From: Sphingopyxis sp. KK2
GTDB taxonomy: Bacteria > Pseudomonadota > Alphaproteobacteria > Sphingomonadales > Sphingomonadaceae
Direction: 5' to 3'
DNA length: 44,176 bases
Assembly (NCBI RefSeq): GCF_001990265.1
Contig: NZ_LYVN01000019.1
Span: 1-44,176 of the forward strand
The position numbers and the translations under genes are program-made. Positions 17,903 to 25,587 of the stretch are shown here, in pieces. The notes beneath the pieces were generated by a model. The model ran no database searches, was not told the origin of the DNA, and saw nothing but the letters and a program-made list of their open reading frames with translations. The stretch's first letter is position 1. Each line of letters opens with the position of its first letter.

Positions 17903-18433
17903 CTAGCTGCAATCAATGCCGCGAAGTCGGAGTGCGCCGCATACGCGGTCTAGCACCCCTTCATTATCGGATTCGGCAACGAAATATTGTCCGGCTTCGT
18001 AAGCGGTCAGCCCCGAAGGCAGCGCGAATACGACATCCGCAATATTTTTGACCGTGCCATCGAGATAGTATCCGTAAGCTTCGCGGCCATCATGCTTCCG
18101 TTCCCAAATTGCTGGGCTTTCATTGATCCAAGCTTGGAAGCGCTTGCGTAGACGCTCAAGTGCAGGAAATTCCTTCGATTTATAAATGAAGTGGACCTCG
18201 CCCACGGTCCAAAGTGCGCCTCGCCGAACCTTCGGGAAGAAGATCGAAACAATCGGTGATCTTGAAGGGTCGAAGCTCCCATCGGCGTTTTGAGCCAACG
18301 CGCCGAACTGGCAATAATGCAGCAGCACTCGCACCTCGTTCGAATGTTTTTCTGCCGTTTCGGTCTGAGACCGAAACCAGTCCAACACACCGTGATCGTT
18401 GGGGGCTGATAGAAAATAATATGTGGCTGCCAT
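17903..18433 (-). CDS. orphan protein of unknown function, lower GC than neighbours
   Basis: The 176-residue soluble protein (MAATYYFLSAPNDHGVLDWF) has no signal peptide, membrane helix or motif that I recognise. It is rich in aromatic residues and has the composition of a compact alpha/beta domain. Its codons are visibly more AT-rich than the surrounding genes, with frequent T and A at third positions, which suggests recent acquisition. It sits alone on the minus strand between the convergent cydB end and a REP pair, with a weak ribosome-binding site. Such small orphans are sometimes immunity or accessory proteins, but nothing here shows that. Confidence 0.65.
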   Translation of the reverse strand: MAATYYFLSAPNDHGVLDWFRSQTETAEKHSNEVRVLLHYCQFGALAQNADGSFDPSRSPIVSIFFPKVRRGALWTVGEVHFIYKSKEFPALERLRKRFQAWINESPAIWERKHDGREAYGYYLDGTVKNIADVVFALPSGLTAYEAGQYFVAESDNEGVLDRVCGALRLRGIDCS

Positions 18434-18487
18434 TTAACGCTGCTTATCACGCGGCGAGATGTCCGCAATCGGTCGGTTTCCAGACCT

Positions 18488-18562
18488 TCGTCATGCCGGA
18501 CCTGATCCGGCATCCATAGCGGCGCCGAAGTCATGGACCCCGGATCAAGTCCGGGGTGACGA
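18488..18562. repeat. pair of REP-like inverted units
   Basis: Two 28-base units face each other: 18488-18515 and the reverse complement of 18535-18562. Each forms a hairpin: ATGCCGGA/TCCGGCAT with loop CCTGA, and CCCCGGA/TCCGGGG with loop TCAAG. The outer TCGTCA and TCC ends are identical, and most differences between the units are paired so that both hairpins are kept. The second unit contains the stop codon of the M15 peptidase gene. Confidence 0.8.
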
Positions 18563-19207
18563 TGGGGGATGTGTCGTCAGGCACGGCGACGATGCCGCGT
18601 GATAGTCGGCGCCCCAGCGGCGGTAGCCGGCGGTGTCGATGTGGAAGCGCGTGATCGTGTAGATGCCGAGGCCGACGTCGAAGCGCGCGCCGGTGCGGGC
18701 ATGGAGCGGGCAGAGCTTCGCTATGAGTTCGGCGCGCGACAGCGGTTCGACCGGGGTCAAGTCGAGCGCGGCGAAGCGGAGGTGCCGGCTCGCCTTTGCG
18801 CCCTTGAAACATGCATTGGCGACGGGGTCGCGGTAGCCCGAGACGACACGCACCGGGCCGGTGACCGGGACCAGTTCGTCGCGGATATAGCGCAGCGTCG
18901 GCACCATCGCGGGCCAGAGGCTGCGCGGCGGGACGGCGAAGGGCTGGCCCGCCTTGCACGTCCGCCAGCGCGCGTCGCTGCGCAAGATGTCGGCGAGCGG
19001 GAGGATGTCGGCGACGCCTTCCTGCGTCAGATAGGCCTCGATCGCCGCGACATCGTCCTTCGCCGCGCCGAGGCGCCAAGCGGCGAAGAGGTCGGCGTCG
19101 CGCTGCGGCGCGACTTGTACGATCGGGGCGACCGATCGGGCGAGCAGCAGCCAGACGGCACCGCCCGCGAGGGCGAGGAGCAGCGCGGCGACGAGCGCGC
19201 GCTTCAC
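18545..19207 (-). CDS. M15-type D-Ala-D-Ala carboxypeptidase-like protein, membrane-anchored
   Basis: The 220-residue protein has an N-terminal hydrophobic segment (ALVAALLLALAGGAVWLLLA) that anchors or exports it. A zinc peptidase domain of the M15 family follows, with VVSGYRDPVANACF, SRHLRFAALDL (His and Asp ligands) and TRFHIDTAGYRRWG (third His ligand). It should trim peptidoglycan peptides in the periplasm; endolysin-like or VanY-like roles are alternatives. The last five residues and the stop codon are encoded by a REP unit, so the C-terminus looks remodelled by the repeat. The start ATG overlaps the stop of the upstream nucleosidase gene. Confidence 0.82.
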   Translation of the reverse strand: MKRALVAALLLALAGGAVWLLLARSVAPIVQVAPQRDADLFAAWRLGAAKDDVAAIEAYLTQEGVADILPLADILRSDARWRTCKAGQPFAVPPRSLWPAMVPTLRYIRDELVPVTGPVRVVSGYRDPVANACFKGAKASRHLRFAALDLTPVEPLSRAELIAKLCPLHARTGARFDVGLGIYTITRFHIDTAGYRRWGADYHAASSPCLTTHPPSSPRT

Positions 19208-19869
19208 AGCATCGCGACCAGTCGTTCGACCTCCTGCCCCGCAGCCCGCGCGGCGCGGAGGAGGTTCGCCTGGAAATCGCCGCCGCTCGCGTCATTGGCA
19301 TCGTCGGTCACCGCCTTGATCGCGGCCCAAGGCTTGCCGAGACGCGCCGCGACCTGCGCGACCGCGCCGACCTCCATATCGACGAGGGTGGCGCCGAGAT
19401 TGGCCTTGAGGTCGGCGGCGGCATCCGGGCAGGCGATAAAGCTGTCGCCGCTGGCGATGCGCGCGTGCGGCAGGCCGAGGCCTGGGTCGGGCATCGCGGC
19501 GAAATGCGCACCAGACGCTTCTTGGCCGACCTCGCCCATCGGCCAGTCGCCGGCGCGGTAGCGGCGGAAAAGGCCGGGTTCGTTCGCGCCATAATCATGC
19601 TGCACCGCCTCGGCGAGCCAATAGGCACGCCCCGGCTCGGCGCCGAGCGCGCCGCAGGTTCCCGACATGAGGAGCAGGTCGGCGTCGGCCGCAAGGAGGC
19701 CGGCGGCGAGCGCGGCGTTGACCTTGCCCAGCCCGCAGGTGGCAATGGCGATCGCATGGCCGTGCGCGGTGAGGCGGCGGACGGGGAAGGCGCCATGGAT
19801 CGGGGTGCTGGTGCCGGGGAAGAGGGCGTCGGCCTCTTCGGCGAGGGCGGCGAGGATGAGGAGGTTCAT
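19204..19869 (-). CDS. 5'-methylthioadenosine/S-adenosylhomocysteine nucleosidase-like
   Basis: The 221-residue protein belongs to the PNP/UDP nucleoside phosphorylase superfamily. Visible elements are LAALAEEADAL at the N-terminus (acidic residue near the catalytic water), LLMSGTCGALG, VDMEVGAVAQVA (ribose-binding Met-Glu) and AVTDDAND (catalytic Asp). This pattern fits MTA/SAH nucleosidase, which recycles by-products of methylation and polyamine synthesis in the cytoplasm; another purine nucleosidase is possible. The stop overlaps the ATG of the M15 gene, so the two unrelated genes are coupled. The 5' region runs into the repeat cluster. Confidence 0.82.
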   Translation of the reverse strand: MNLLILAALAEEADALFPGTSTPIHGAFPVRRLTAHGHAIAIATCGLGKVNAALAAGLLAADADLLLMSGTCGALGAEPGRAYWLAEAVQHDYGANEPGLFRRYRAGDWPMGEVGQEASGAHFAAMPDPGLGLPHARIASGDSFIACPDAAADLKANLGATLVDMEVGAVAQVAARLGKPWAAIKAVTDDANDASGGDFQANLLRAARAAGQEVERLVAML

Positions 19870-19897
19870 GGGGCGTTATCTAACTCCCTCTCCGTTT

Positions 19898-19959
19898 GTG
19901 TCGAGCGAAGTCGAGACACGGTGGCGCGGCGCTGGGCGTCCCTCGACTTCGCTCGGGAC
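19898..19959. repeat. inverted pair of short palindromic units
   Basis: The unit at 19898-19919 (GTGTCGAGCGAAG...GACAC) and the unit at 19938-19959 (GTCCCTCGACTTCG...GGGAC) are inverted copies. They share TCGAGCGAAGTCGA-type cores but have different, internally complementary arms (GTGTC/GACAC against GTCCC/GGGAC). Each can form its own hairpin. They lie between the divergent nucleosidase and symporter genes. Confidence 0.75.
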
Positions 19960-19975
19960 GAGCGGGCCTATTACT

Positions 19976-20106
19976 CCTCCCTGTCGCGAAGCGATGGGGA
20001 GGTGGCAGCGCGGAGCGCTGACGGAGGGGCAATGACGCAGCGTCGCGGCCCCTCCACCATCGCCTGCGGCGACGGTCCCCCTCCCCATGGCTTCGCCACA
20101 GGGAGG
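19976..20106. repeat. 131-base composite inverted repeat, REP/BIME-like
   Basis: The left unit (from 19976, CCTCCCTGTCGCGAAGCG) and the right unit (20080-20106, read on the minus strand CCTCCCTGTGGCGAAGCC) are near-identical inverted copies. The C/G differences are paired so that the GCGAAGC hairpin survives in both. Between them GGAGGGGC and GCCCCTCC blocks continue the symmetry. The element fills most of the intergenic region before the symporter gene and leaves that gene without an obvious ribosome-binding site. Confidence 0.78.
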
Positions 20107-20153
20107 ATCTTTGGCGGCTTGCCAAGCACCGCTTCCCCCGCCATCGCCTTTCC

Positions 20154-21113
20154 ATGCTCTCCCGCATCTTTCCCGATCGCTTCGTTCCGCTCCTTCTCGC
20201 GACGATATTGCTTGCCAGCCTCCTCCCCGTGCGGGGCGCGATGGTGCCCGTCGCGCAGGGGATTTCGACCGCGGCGATCGTCTTTCTTTTCTTTCTCAAC
20301 GGGGTGCGGCTGCCGCGGGGCGAAGTGCTGCACGGCATCCGCAACTGGAAGTTGCAGGGCGGCGCGCTCGCTTTCTGTTTCGGGTTCATGGCCTTGTTCG
20401 GGCTCGGCGCGCAGGCGGCGACCGCGGCCTTCCTGCCCACGACGCTGGCGCTGGGTTTCCTGTTCCTCGGCATCCTGCCCTCGACGGTCCAGTCGGCGAC
20501 CGCGGCGAGTGGACTCGCGGGCGGCAATGTCGCGGCGAGCGTCGTCGCGGCGGCGCTGCTCAACCTGATCGGGGTCGCGGCCTCGCCCCTGCTCTTCGCC
20601 GCGCTCGCGGGGAGCGCGGGCGAGATCCATGGCGAGGCGGTGCTGCGCATCGTCGCGATATTGCTGCTGCCCTTTATCGCCGGACAGCTGGTCCAGCGCT
20701 GGCTGCGCCCGTGGGTGCTTGCGCACAAGGGGCTGGCGACGGTGATGGACCGTAGCGCGATCGCGATCGCGGTCTATGTCGCCTTTTCGGCCGCGGTCGT
20801 CGCGGGGATCTGGCAATGGCTCGACGCGCGCGAGATCGCCATCGTCCTTGCCGTCGTCGGCGTGCTGCTGGCGCTCGCATTCGGCGGGGCGTGGGGGTTC
20901 GGCGCGCTGCTGAAGCTGGCGCGCGCCGACCGGATCACCCTGCTCTTTTCGGGCGCACAGAAAAGCATCGCGGTCGGCGCGCCGCTCGCCGCGACGCTGT
21001 TTCCGCCCGCGGTCGCGGGCATGGTGCTGGTGCCGATCCTTGTCTATCATATGGCGCAGCTGATCCTGTCGGCCTGGCTCGCGCCGGTGCTGAACGGGGC
21101 AGATCGAGTGTGA
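20154..21113 (+). CDS. bile acid:sodium symporter family protein
   Basis: The 319-residue protein is almost entirely hydrophobic with about ten helices and matches the SBF-like family (PF13593 type): FLNGVRLPRGEVL in an early loop, LGILPSTVQSATAASGLAGGN in the crossing-helix region, and FSGAQKSIAVGAPLAATLF near the end. Family members carry organic anions or steroid-like compounds with Na+. The substrate here is unknown. It is followed by the telA gene after 63 bases, with a weak promoter candidate between, so it may or may not belong to the flotillin operon. No strong ribosome-binding site precedes ATG 20154. Confidence 0.85.
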   Translation: MLSRIFPDRFVPLLLATILLASLLPVRGAMVPVAQGISTAAIVFLFFLNGVRLPRGEVLHGIRNWKLQGGALAFCFGFMALFGLGAQAATAAFLPTTLALGFLFLGILPSTVQSATAASGLAGGNVAASVVAAALLNLIGVAASPLLFAALAGSAGEIHGEAVLRIVAILLLPFIAGQLVQRWLRPWVLAHKGLATVMDRSAIAIAVYVAFSAAVVAGIWQWLDAREIAIVLAVVGVLLALAFGGAWGFGALLKLARADRITLLFSGAQKSIAVGAPLAATLFPPAVAGMVLVPILVYHMAQLILSAWLAPVLNGADRV

Positions 21114-21116
21114 TGC

Positions 21117-21147
21117 TTGAATAACACAGTGCCGCATGCCATATAGG
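21117..21147 (+). promoter_or_regulatory. possible promoter of the telA-flotillin-TIR operon
   Basis: TTGAAT (21117-21122) is followed by CATATAGG (21140-21147), giving a 17-base spacer to CATATA or 19 to TATAGG. A hairpin GTGCCG/CGGCAC (21129-21156) overlaps the spacer and the -10. The telA start follows at 21177 with GGAAGGAAG as ribosome-binding site. Matches are partial, so this is a weak call. Confidence 0.35.
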
Positions 21148-21176
21148 TATCGGCACGGGGCCCGGAAGGAAGACGA

Positions 21177-22388
21177 ATGAGCGAAGTGACCGCAACCGCG
21201 ACGGCGACCGACGAACTGAAGCTGACCCCGCCCGATCCCGTACCCGTGGTGTCGCCCGAAAAGGCCGCGGGCCTCGTCTCGCTGTCGACCGAGCAGAAAT
21301 CGAAGCTCGAGGAACGCGTCGACGGTTTCATCGACGACCTCGTCGCGCAGGACGAGAACAGCCCCGAATTCGGCCAGCGCATCGACCAGATCACCAATAT
21401 GGGCCGCAAGGAAATGCTCGAGGCGGCGAACCAGTCGAACCGCTTCCTCGACCGGCCGGTGAAGGCGATGGACCGCGACAGCGACATCGGCATGAACCTG
21501 ATCGAGCTGCGCAACACCGTCGAGCGGCTCGACCCGTCGGCGAACGGGAAACTGCTGTCGAAGCGCGGTTTCCTCGACAAGATTTTCGGGAGCAGCGTCA
21601 CCAATTATTTCGCGCAATATCGCAGCGCGCAGTCGCATATCAGCGGCGTGCTCACCGCCTTGTCGAACGGCAAGGACGAGTTGCTGATGGACAATGCGGC
21701 GATCGACGTCGAGCGCCGCAAGCTGTGGGAGGCGATGGGCAAGCTCGAGCAGATGATCCATATCGCGCAGACGCTCGACCGGCGGCTCGAGGACAAGGCG
21801 ATCGAACTCGACGGCACCAATCCCGCCAAGGCGAAGGTGCTGCGCGAGAATGCGCTCTTCTATGCGCGGCAGCGGACGCAGGACCTGCTCACGCAGATGG
21901 CGGTGACGGTGCAGGGCTATCTCGCGCTCGACCTCGTCAAGAAGAACAATATCGAGCTGGTGAAGGGGGTCGACCGCGCCTCGACCACCACCGTCGGCGC
22001 GCTCAAGACCGCGATCACCGTCGCGCAGGCGATGACCAACCAGAAGCTGGTGCTCGAACAGATCACCGCGCTCAACACGACGACCGCGAACATCATCGAC
22101 GGCACGTCGAAGATGCTCAAGGACAATACCGCGCGCATCCACGAACAGGCCGCGTCGAGCACGATCCCGATGGAGACGCTGAGCCGCGCGTTCCAGAATA
22201 TCTATGACACGATGGACGCGATCGACACCTTCAAGCTGAAGGCGCTCGACAGCATGAAGACCACGGTCCAGTCGCTCGAGGGCGAGGTCGCGAAGTCGAA
22301 GGGCTATATCGCGCGCGCCGAGGGTGCGAGCCAGGCGCAGGCGAGCGTCGGCGGCGCCGACAGCCCGCTCGCCTCGCTCGAAGCATGA
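21177..22388 (+). CDS. TelA-family toxic anion resistance-like protein
   Basis: The 403-residue soluble, helix-rich protein matches the TelA family: FIDDLVAQDENSPEFGQRIDQI near the N-terminus, SNRFLDRPVKAMD, then a long coiled-coil-like region with MAVTVQGYLALDLVKKNNIELVKGV and TVAQAMTNQKLVLEQI. TelA proteins were named for tellurite resistance and occur in general stress and envelope-related gene sets; their mechanism is not settled. The stop overlaps the ATG of an XpaC-like membrane protein, the usual TelA partner. This is the first gene of the five-gene flotillin/TIR locus. Confidence 0.9.
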   Translation: MSEVTATATATDELKLTPPDPVPVVSPEKAAGLVSLSTEQKSKLEERVDGFIDDLVAQDENSPEFGQRIDQITNMGRKEMLEAANQSNRFLDRPVKAMDRDSDIGMNLIELRNTVERLDPSANGKLLSKRGFLDKIFGSSVTNYFAQYRSAQSHISGVLTALSNGKDELLMDNAAIDVERRKLWEAMGKLEQMIHIAQTLDRRLEDKAIELDGTNPAKAKVLRENALFYARQRTQDLLTQMAVTVQGYLALDLVKKNNIELVKGVDRASTTTVGALKTAITVAQAMTNQKLVLEQITALNTTTANIIDGTSKMLKDNTARIHEQAASSTIPMETLSRAFQNIYDTMDAIDTFKLKALDSMKTTVQSLEGEVAKSKGYIARAEGASQAQASVGGADSPLASLEA

Positions 22389-23110
22389 CGACGATGACGA
22401 TGAGCGAGGTCGACAAGATCAGCGCGCTGGGCAATGCCGCGATCGAACGATCGCGCGAACGGCGGCGCCCGATCGGGACTAAGAGCGTCGCGCTGCGCCG
22501 CCAGCATCTTTACAGGAAGCTCGGCCGGATGCTGATCGCGGGCGGCGTGGTGCTGCTCGGCGCCGCGGTGTTCGGGCTGCTGATCCAGCCGCTCGGCTTC
22601 GTCGGGCTGCTCGCGCTGCTCGTGCTGCTGGTCGGGGTCGCGGTGCTGTTCGGGCGCTCGCCCTTCCCCGAGCCGCAGCAGGCCGATTTGCCCAAGACCG
22701 ACCTCAAGCAGCTCGCGGGGCGGACCGAAATCTGGCTCGAGGCGCAGCGCCCCGCGCTGCCCGCGCCGGCGCGCCAGCTGGTCGACGGGATCGGGGTACA
22801 GCTCGACCTGCTCGCGCCGCAGCTCCAGACGCTCGACGCGTCGAGCCCCGCCGCGGCGAATATCCGCAAGCTCGTCGGCGAGGATCTGCCCGAGCTGGTC
22901 GCCGGCTATCAGCGCATCCCCGCGGGGCTGCGCGGCGAGGCGCATGCCGGGCGCACCCCCGACGAGACGCTCGTCGGCGGGCTGAAAACGCTCGAGAGCG
23001 AGATCGGCCATGCCGCACGCAGCCTCGCGGCGGGCGAGCTCGACAAGCTGGCGACGCGCGAGCGTTACCTGCAGCTCAAATATCAGGGGCTGGACGGCGT
23101 CGACAGCTGA
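22385..23110 (+). CDS. XpaC-like membrane protein coupled to telA
   Basis: The 241-residue protein has a basic N-terminal region (RSRERRRPIGTKSVALRR), two adjacent transmembrane helices (about 48-66 and 71-91), and a cytoplasmic helical domain of about 140 residues ending RERYLQLKYQGLDGVDS. The architecture, and the C-terminal pattern of Leu-rich helices with LESEIGHAARSLAAGELDKL, resemble XpaC-family proteins often paired with TelA. Sequence identity by eye is modest. The ATG overlaps the telA stop, so the two proteins are probably made in fixed ratio and may interact at the membrane. Confidence 0.72.
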   Translation: MTTMTMSEVDKISALGNAAIERSRERRRPIGTKSVALRRQHLYRKLGRMLIAGGVVLLGAAVFGLLIQPLGFVGLLALLVLLVGVAVLFGRSPFPEPQQADLPKTDLKQLAGRTEIWLEAQRPALPAPARQLVDGIGVQLDLLAPQLQTLDASSPAAANIRKLVGEDLPELVAGYQRIPAGLRGEAHAGRTPDETLVGGLKTLESEIGHAARSLAAGELDKLATRERYLQLKYQGLDGVDS

Positions 23111-23125
23111 CGCCAGAACAGCGCG

Positions 23126-23749
23126 ATGTTCGACCAGCTGCTTGCTTCCGAAAATGTGATCTTCAGCGCCGCGCTACTGCTGATGCTGCTGATCGGCGCG
23201 GTGCAGGCGCTCGGCATCGTCGGCGATGTCGATGGCGACGTGGGCGGGCATGACGGCGACGCCGGCGCGGCCGAGGCGCTGCTCGCCTGGGCCGGGATCG
23301 GGCGCGTGCCGCTGCTGATGTGGCTCGTCGTCTTCCTCGCGCTGTTCGGCACGCTGGGGCTGGGATTGCAGCAATTGGTGACGGCGCTGACCGGCGGCCC
23401 GGCGACGAGCCTGCTCGCCGCGCCGGTCGCCGCGGTCGCCGCCTTGCCCCCGACCGGCGCCGCGTCGCGGGTGATCGCGCGGGTGTTCCCGAGCATCGAG
23501 ACCACCGCGATCGACCGCGACGAACTGATCGGCACGCGCGCGACGATCACGATCGGCACCGCGACGCCGGGCAATCCCGCGCCCGCCAAATGCATCGACC
23601 GCCACGGCCATCCGCACCAGATCATGGTCGAGCCCGACAGCGCCGACCAGACGTTCCAGACCGGCGAGACGATCCTGCTGGTCAAGCGCGAAGGCGAAAT
23701 ATTCAAAGGCTTTTCAAACGGCGATTTCTATTTACCCCGCCTAGACTGA
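23126..23749 (+). CDS. YqiJ-like membrane protein with C-terminal OB-fold domain
   Basis: The 207-residue protein has hydrophobic helices near residues 10-33, 68-92 and about 95-112. A beta-rich C-terminal domain follows (about 130-207: ELIGTRATITIGTATPG, GHPHQIMVEPDS, GETILLVKREGEIF). This is the layout of YqiJ, an NfeD-relative usually encoded beside a flotillin (YqiK). E. coli YqiJ has about the same length. The Asp/Gly-rich loop VGDVDGDVGGHDGDAG between helices might bind cations. The flotillin gene starts 68 bases downstream, as expected for a YqiJ-YqiK pair. Confidence 0.85.
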   Translation: MFDQLLASENVIFSAALLLMLLIGAVQALGIVGDVDGDVGGHDGDAGAAEALLAWAGIGRVPLLMWLVVFLALFGTLGLGLQQLVTALTGGPATSLLAAPVAAVAALPPTGAASRVIARVFPSIETTAIDRDELIGTRATITIGTATPGNPAPAKCIDRHGHPHQIMVEPDSADQTFQTGETILLVKREGEIFKGFSNGDFYLPRLD

Positions 23750-23817
23750 CCCTAATATCGATGCGGGCGGCTTTCCAAAACCGGAAGCCGAATCGCAGAA
23801 ACAGGGCAGTTTAATCC

Positions 23818-25530
23818 ATGATTGAAATCGCGATTTACGCCGGAGTCGGCTTGGCCGTCCTCCTGATACTCGGTCTGATCATCACGCGGCTGTATCGCCG
23901 CGCGACGAAAGAAATCGCTTTTGTCCGCACCGGCTTTCGCGGCGAGCGCGTGATCATGAACGGCGGCGCGCTGGTGCTGCCGGTGCTCCACGAAACCATG
24001 CCGGTGAACATGAACACGGTGCGGCTGGCGGTCGAACGCAAGAATGTCGACGCGCTGATCACGCTCGACCGCCTGCGCATCGACGTGAAGGCCGAATTTT
24101 ACGTGCGTGTCCGGCCCGACGCGGGCGCGATCGGGATGGCGGCGCAGACCCTGGGCCTGCGCACGATGAACCCCGAGGCGCTGAAGGATCTGGTCGAGGG
24201 CAAGTTCGTCGACGCGCTGCGGTCGGTCGCGGCGGGCATGACGATGAACCAGCTGCACGAACAGCGCGCCGATTTCGTCCAGAAGGTGCAGCAGGTCAGC
24301 TCGAACGATTTGTCGATGAACGGGCTAGAGCTCGAATCGGTGTCGCTGACCGGGCTCGACCAGACCTCGATCGAGCATTTCAACGCCAACAACGCCTTCG
24401 ACGCCGAGGGCCTGACCAAGCTGACCGAGCAGATCGAGCTGCGCAAGAAGGCGCGCAACGACATCGAACAGGACACCCGCGTCCAGATCGAGACCAAGAA
24501 TCTGGAGGCCGACCAGCGCAGTTTCCAGATTTCGCGCGACAATGAATTCGCGCGGCTGGAGCAGGAACGCGAGGTCGAGATGCGCCGCGCCGCCCAGGCG
24601 GCCGAAATCGCGCGCGAACAGGCACAGCGCAACCAGGAGGCCGAGGGCGCGCGCATCCAGGCCAAGCAGCTGGTCGACGCCAAGCAGATCGAGGCCGATC
24701 GTGCGATCGAGGAAGCGCGCATCGCGCAGGAACAGGCGATCGAACTGGCGCGGCAGGAACAGCAGATCCTGATCCAGAACAAGAGCCGCGAGGAAAGCCA
24801 GGCGCGCGGCGAGGCCGACGAGGCGCGCGCCGTCGCGGTCGCCGCCGAGGAACAGGTGGCAACCGCACGCGAGACCGAGATCGCCGAGCGATCGAAGCGC
24901 ATCGAACTGATCGAAGCGGCCAAGGAAGCCGAGCGGCAGGCGATTTCGGTCAAGGTGCAGGCCGAGGCGGAGAAAGAGGCGGCATCGAACCGCGCCGCCG
25001 CGCTGCGCTTCGAAGCCGAGGGCGAGGCCGACGCCGAGAAACTGCGCGCCGAGGCCGCACGCGTCCGATTCGAGGTCGAGGCGGCGGGCCAGCGCGCGAT
25101 CAACGAAGCGGCGAATATCCTGTCGTCGAACCAGATTTCGCTGCAGACCAAGATGGCGCTGCTGAAGGTGCTGCCCGAGGTGGTGCGCGAGGCGGCGAAG
25201 CCGATGGAGGCGATCGATTCGATCAAGATCGTTCAGGTCGACGGCATCACGCAGAATGGTGGCGGCGCGGCGGGCGGCGGCGGATCGGTCGACGGCGGCA
25301 ACCTCGCCAGCAATGCGGTCGCGGCGGCGCTGTCGTATCGCGCGCAGGCGCCGGTGATCGACGGGCTGATGAAGGAGCTGGGCTTCGACGGCGGGTCGCT
25401 CGACGCGCTGATCGGCGGCGCGACTGCCGAAGCGGCGCCTGCCACTGCGGCTGCCCCGGCGCCGCGGAGCAACCGCAAGCCGCGCCCGGCCGCGACCGAG
25501 GCGGTCGAAACCGACGACGACGAAAGCTGA
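23818..25530 (+). CDS. flotillin/YqiK-family membrane scaffold protein
   Basis: The 570-residue protein has one N-terminal membrane segment (about 3-22), an SPFH/PHB domain (about 30-200) with GGALVLPVLHETMPVNMNT and VKAEFYVRVRPD, a long Glu/Ala/Gln/Arg-rich coiled coil (about 205-420), and a C-terminal oligomerisation region rich in Gly and Ala. Flotillins form large membrane cages that organise lipid microdomains. The upstream YqiJ-like gene is the usual partner. The TIR-WD40 gene follows after 57 bases, an unusual neighbour. The family assignment is firm. Confidence 0.94.
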   Translation: MIEIAIYAGVGLAVLLILGLIITRLYRRATKEIAFVRTGFRGERVIMNGGALVLPVLHETMPVNMNTVRLAVERKNVDALITLDRLRIDVKAEFYVRVRPDAGAIGMAAQTLGLRTMNPEALKDLVEGKFVDALRSVAAGMTMNQLHEQRADFVQKVQQVSSNDLSMNGLELESVSLTGLDQTSIEHFNANNAFDAEGLTKLTEQIELRKKARNDIEQDTRVQIETKNLEADQRSFQISRDNEFARLEQEREVEMRRAAQAAEIAREQAQRNQEAEGARIQAKQLVDAKQIEADRAIEEARIAQEQAIELARQEQQILIQNKSREESQARGEADEARAVAVAAEEQVATARETEIAERSKRIELIEAAKEAERQAISVKVQAEAEKEAASNRAAALRFEAEGEADAEKLRAEAARVRFEVEAAGQRAINEAANILSSNQISLQTKMALLKVLPEVVREAAKPMEAIDSIKIVQVDGITQNGGGAAGGGGSVDGGNLASNAVAAALSYRAQAPVIDGLMKELGFDGGSLDALIGGATAEAAPATAAAPAPRSNRKPRPAATEAVETDDDES

Positions 25531-25549
25531 TCTTTCCGGGCTTTCCAAT

Positions 25550-25582
25550 CCCCGCTGCCTGACTTAGCGTCGCGCAGCGGGG
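25550..25582 (+). promoter_or_regulatory. hairpin covering the ribosome-binding site of the TIR gene
   Basis: CCCCGCTGC (25550-25558) pairs perfectly with GCAGCGGGG (25574-25582) over a 15-base loop. The only purine-rich ribosome-binding site before ATG 25588 is the G-run at 25579-25583, nearly all of it in the right arm, 4 bases from the start codon. The hairpin would therefore hold translation of the TIR protein low unless opened. There is no T-run, so it is not an intrinsic terminator. Confidence 0.6.
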
Positions 25583-25587
25583 GCAAC

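Noticed and set aside
18488-20106. repeat-rich region as a CRISPR array
   Set aside because: The units are inverted pairs with hairpins, not regularly spaced direct repeats with unique spacers; no cas gene is present.
19971-22142. 723-codon open frame on the minus strand over telA and the symporter
   Set aside because: It spans two well-supported opposite-strand genes and the repeat cluster; the product is low complexity.
25550-25582. hairpin before the TIR gene as an intrinsic terminator of the flotillin gene
   Set aside because: No T-run follows the stem, and the start codon lies 5 bases after it; ribosome-binding-site masking fits better.
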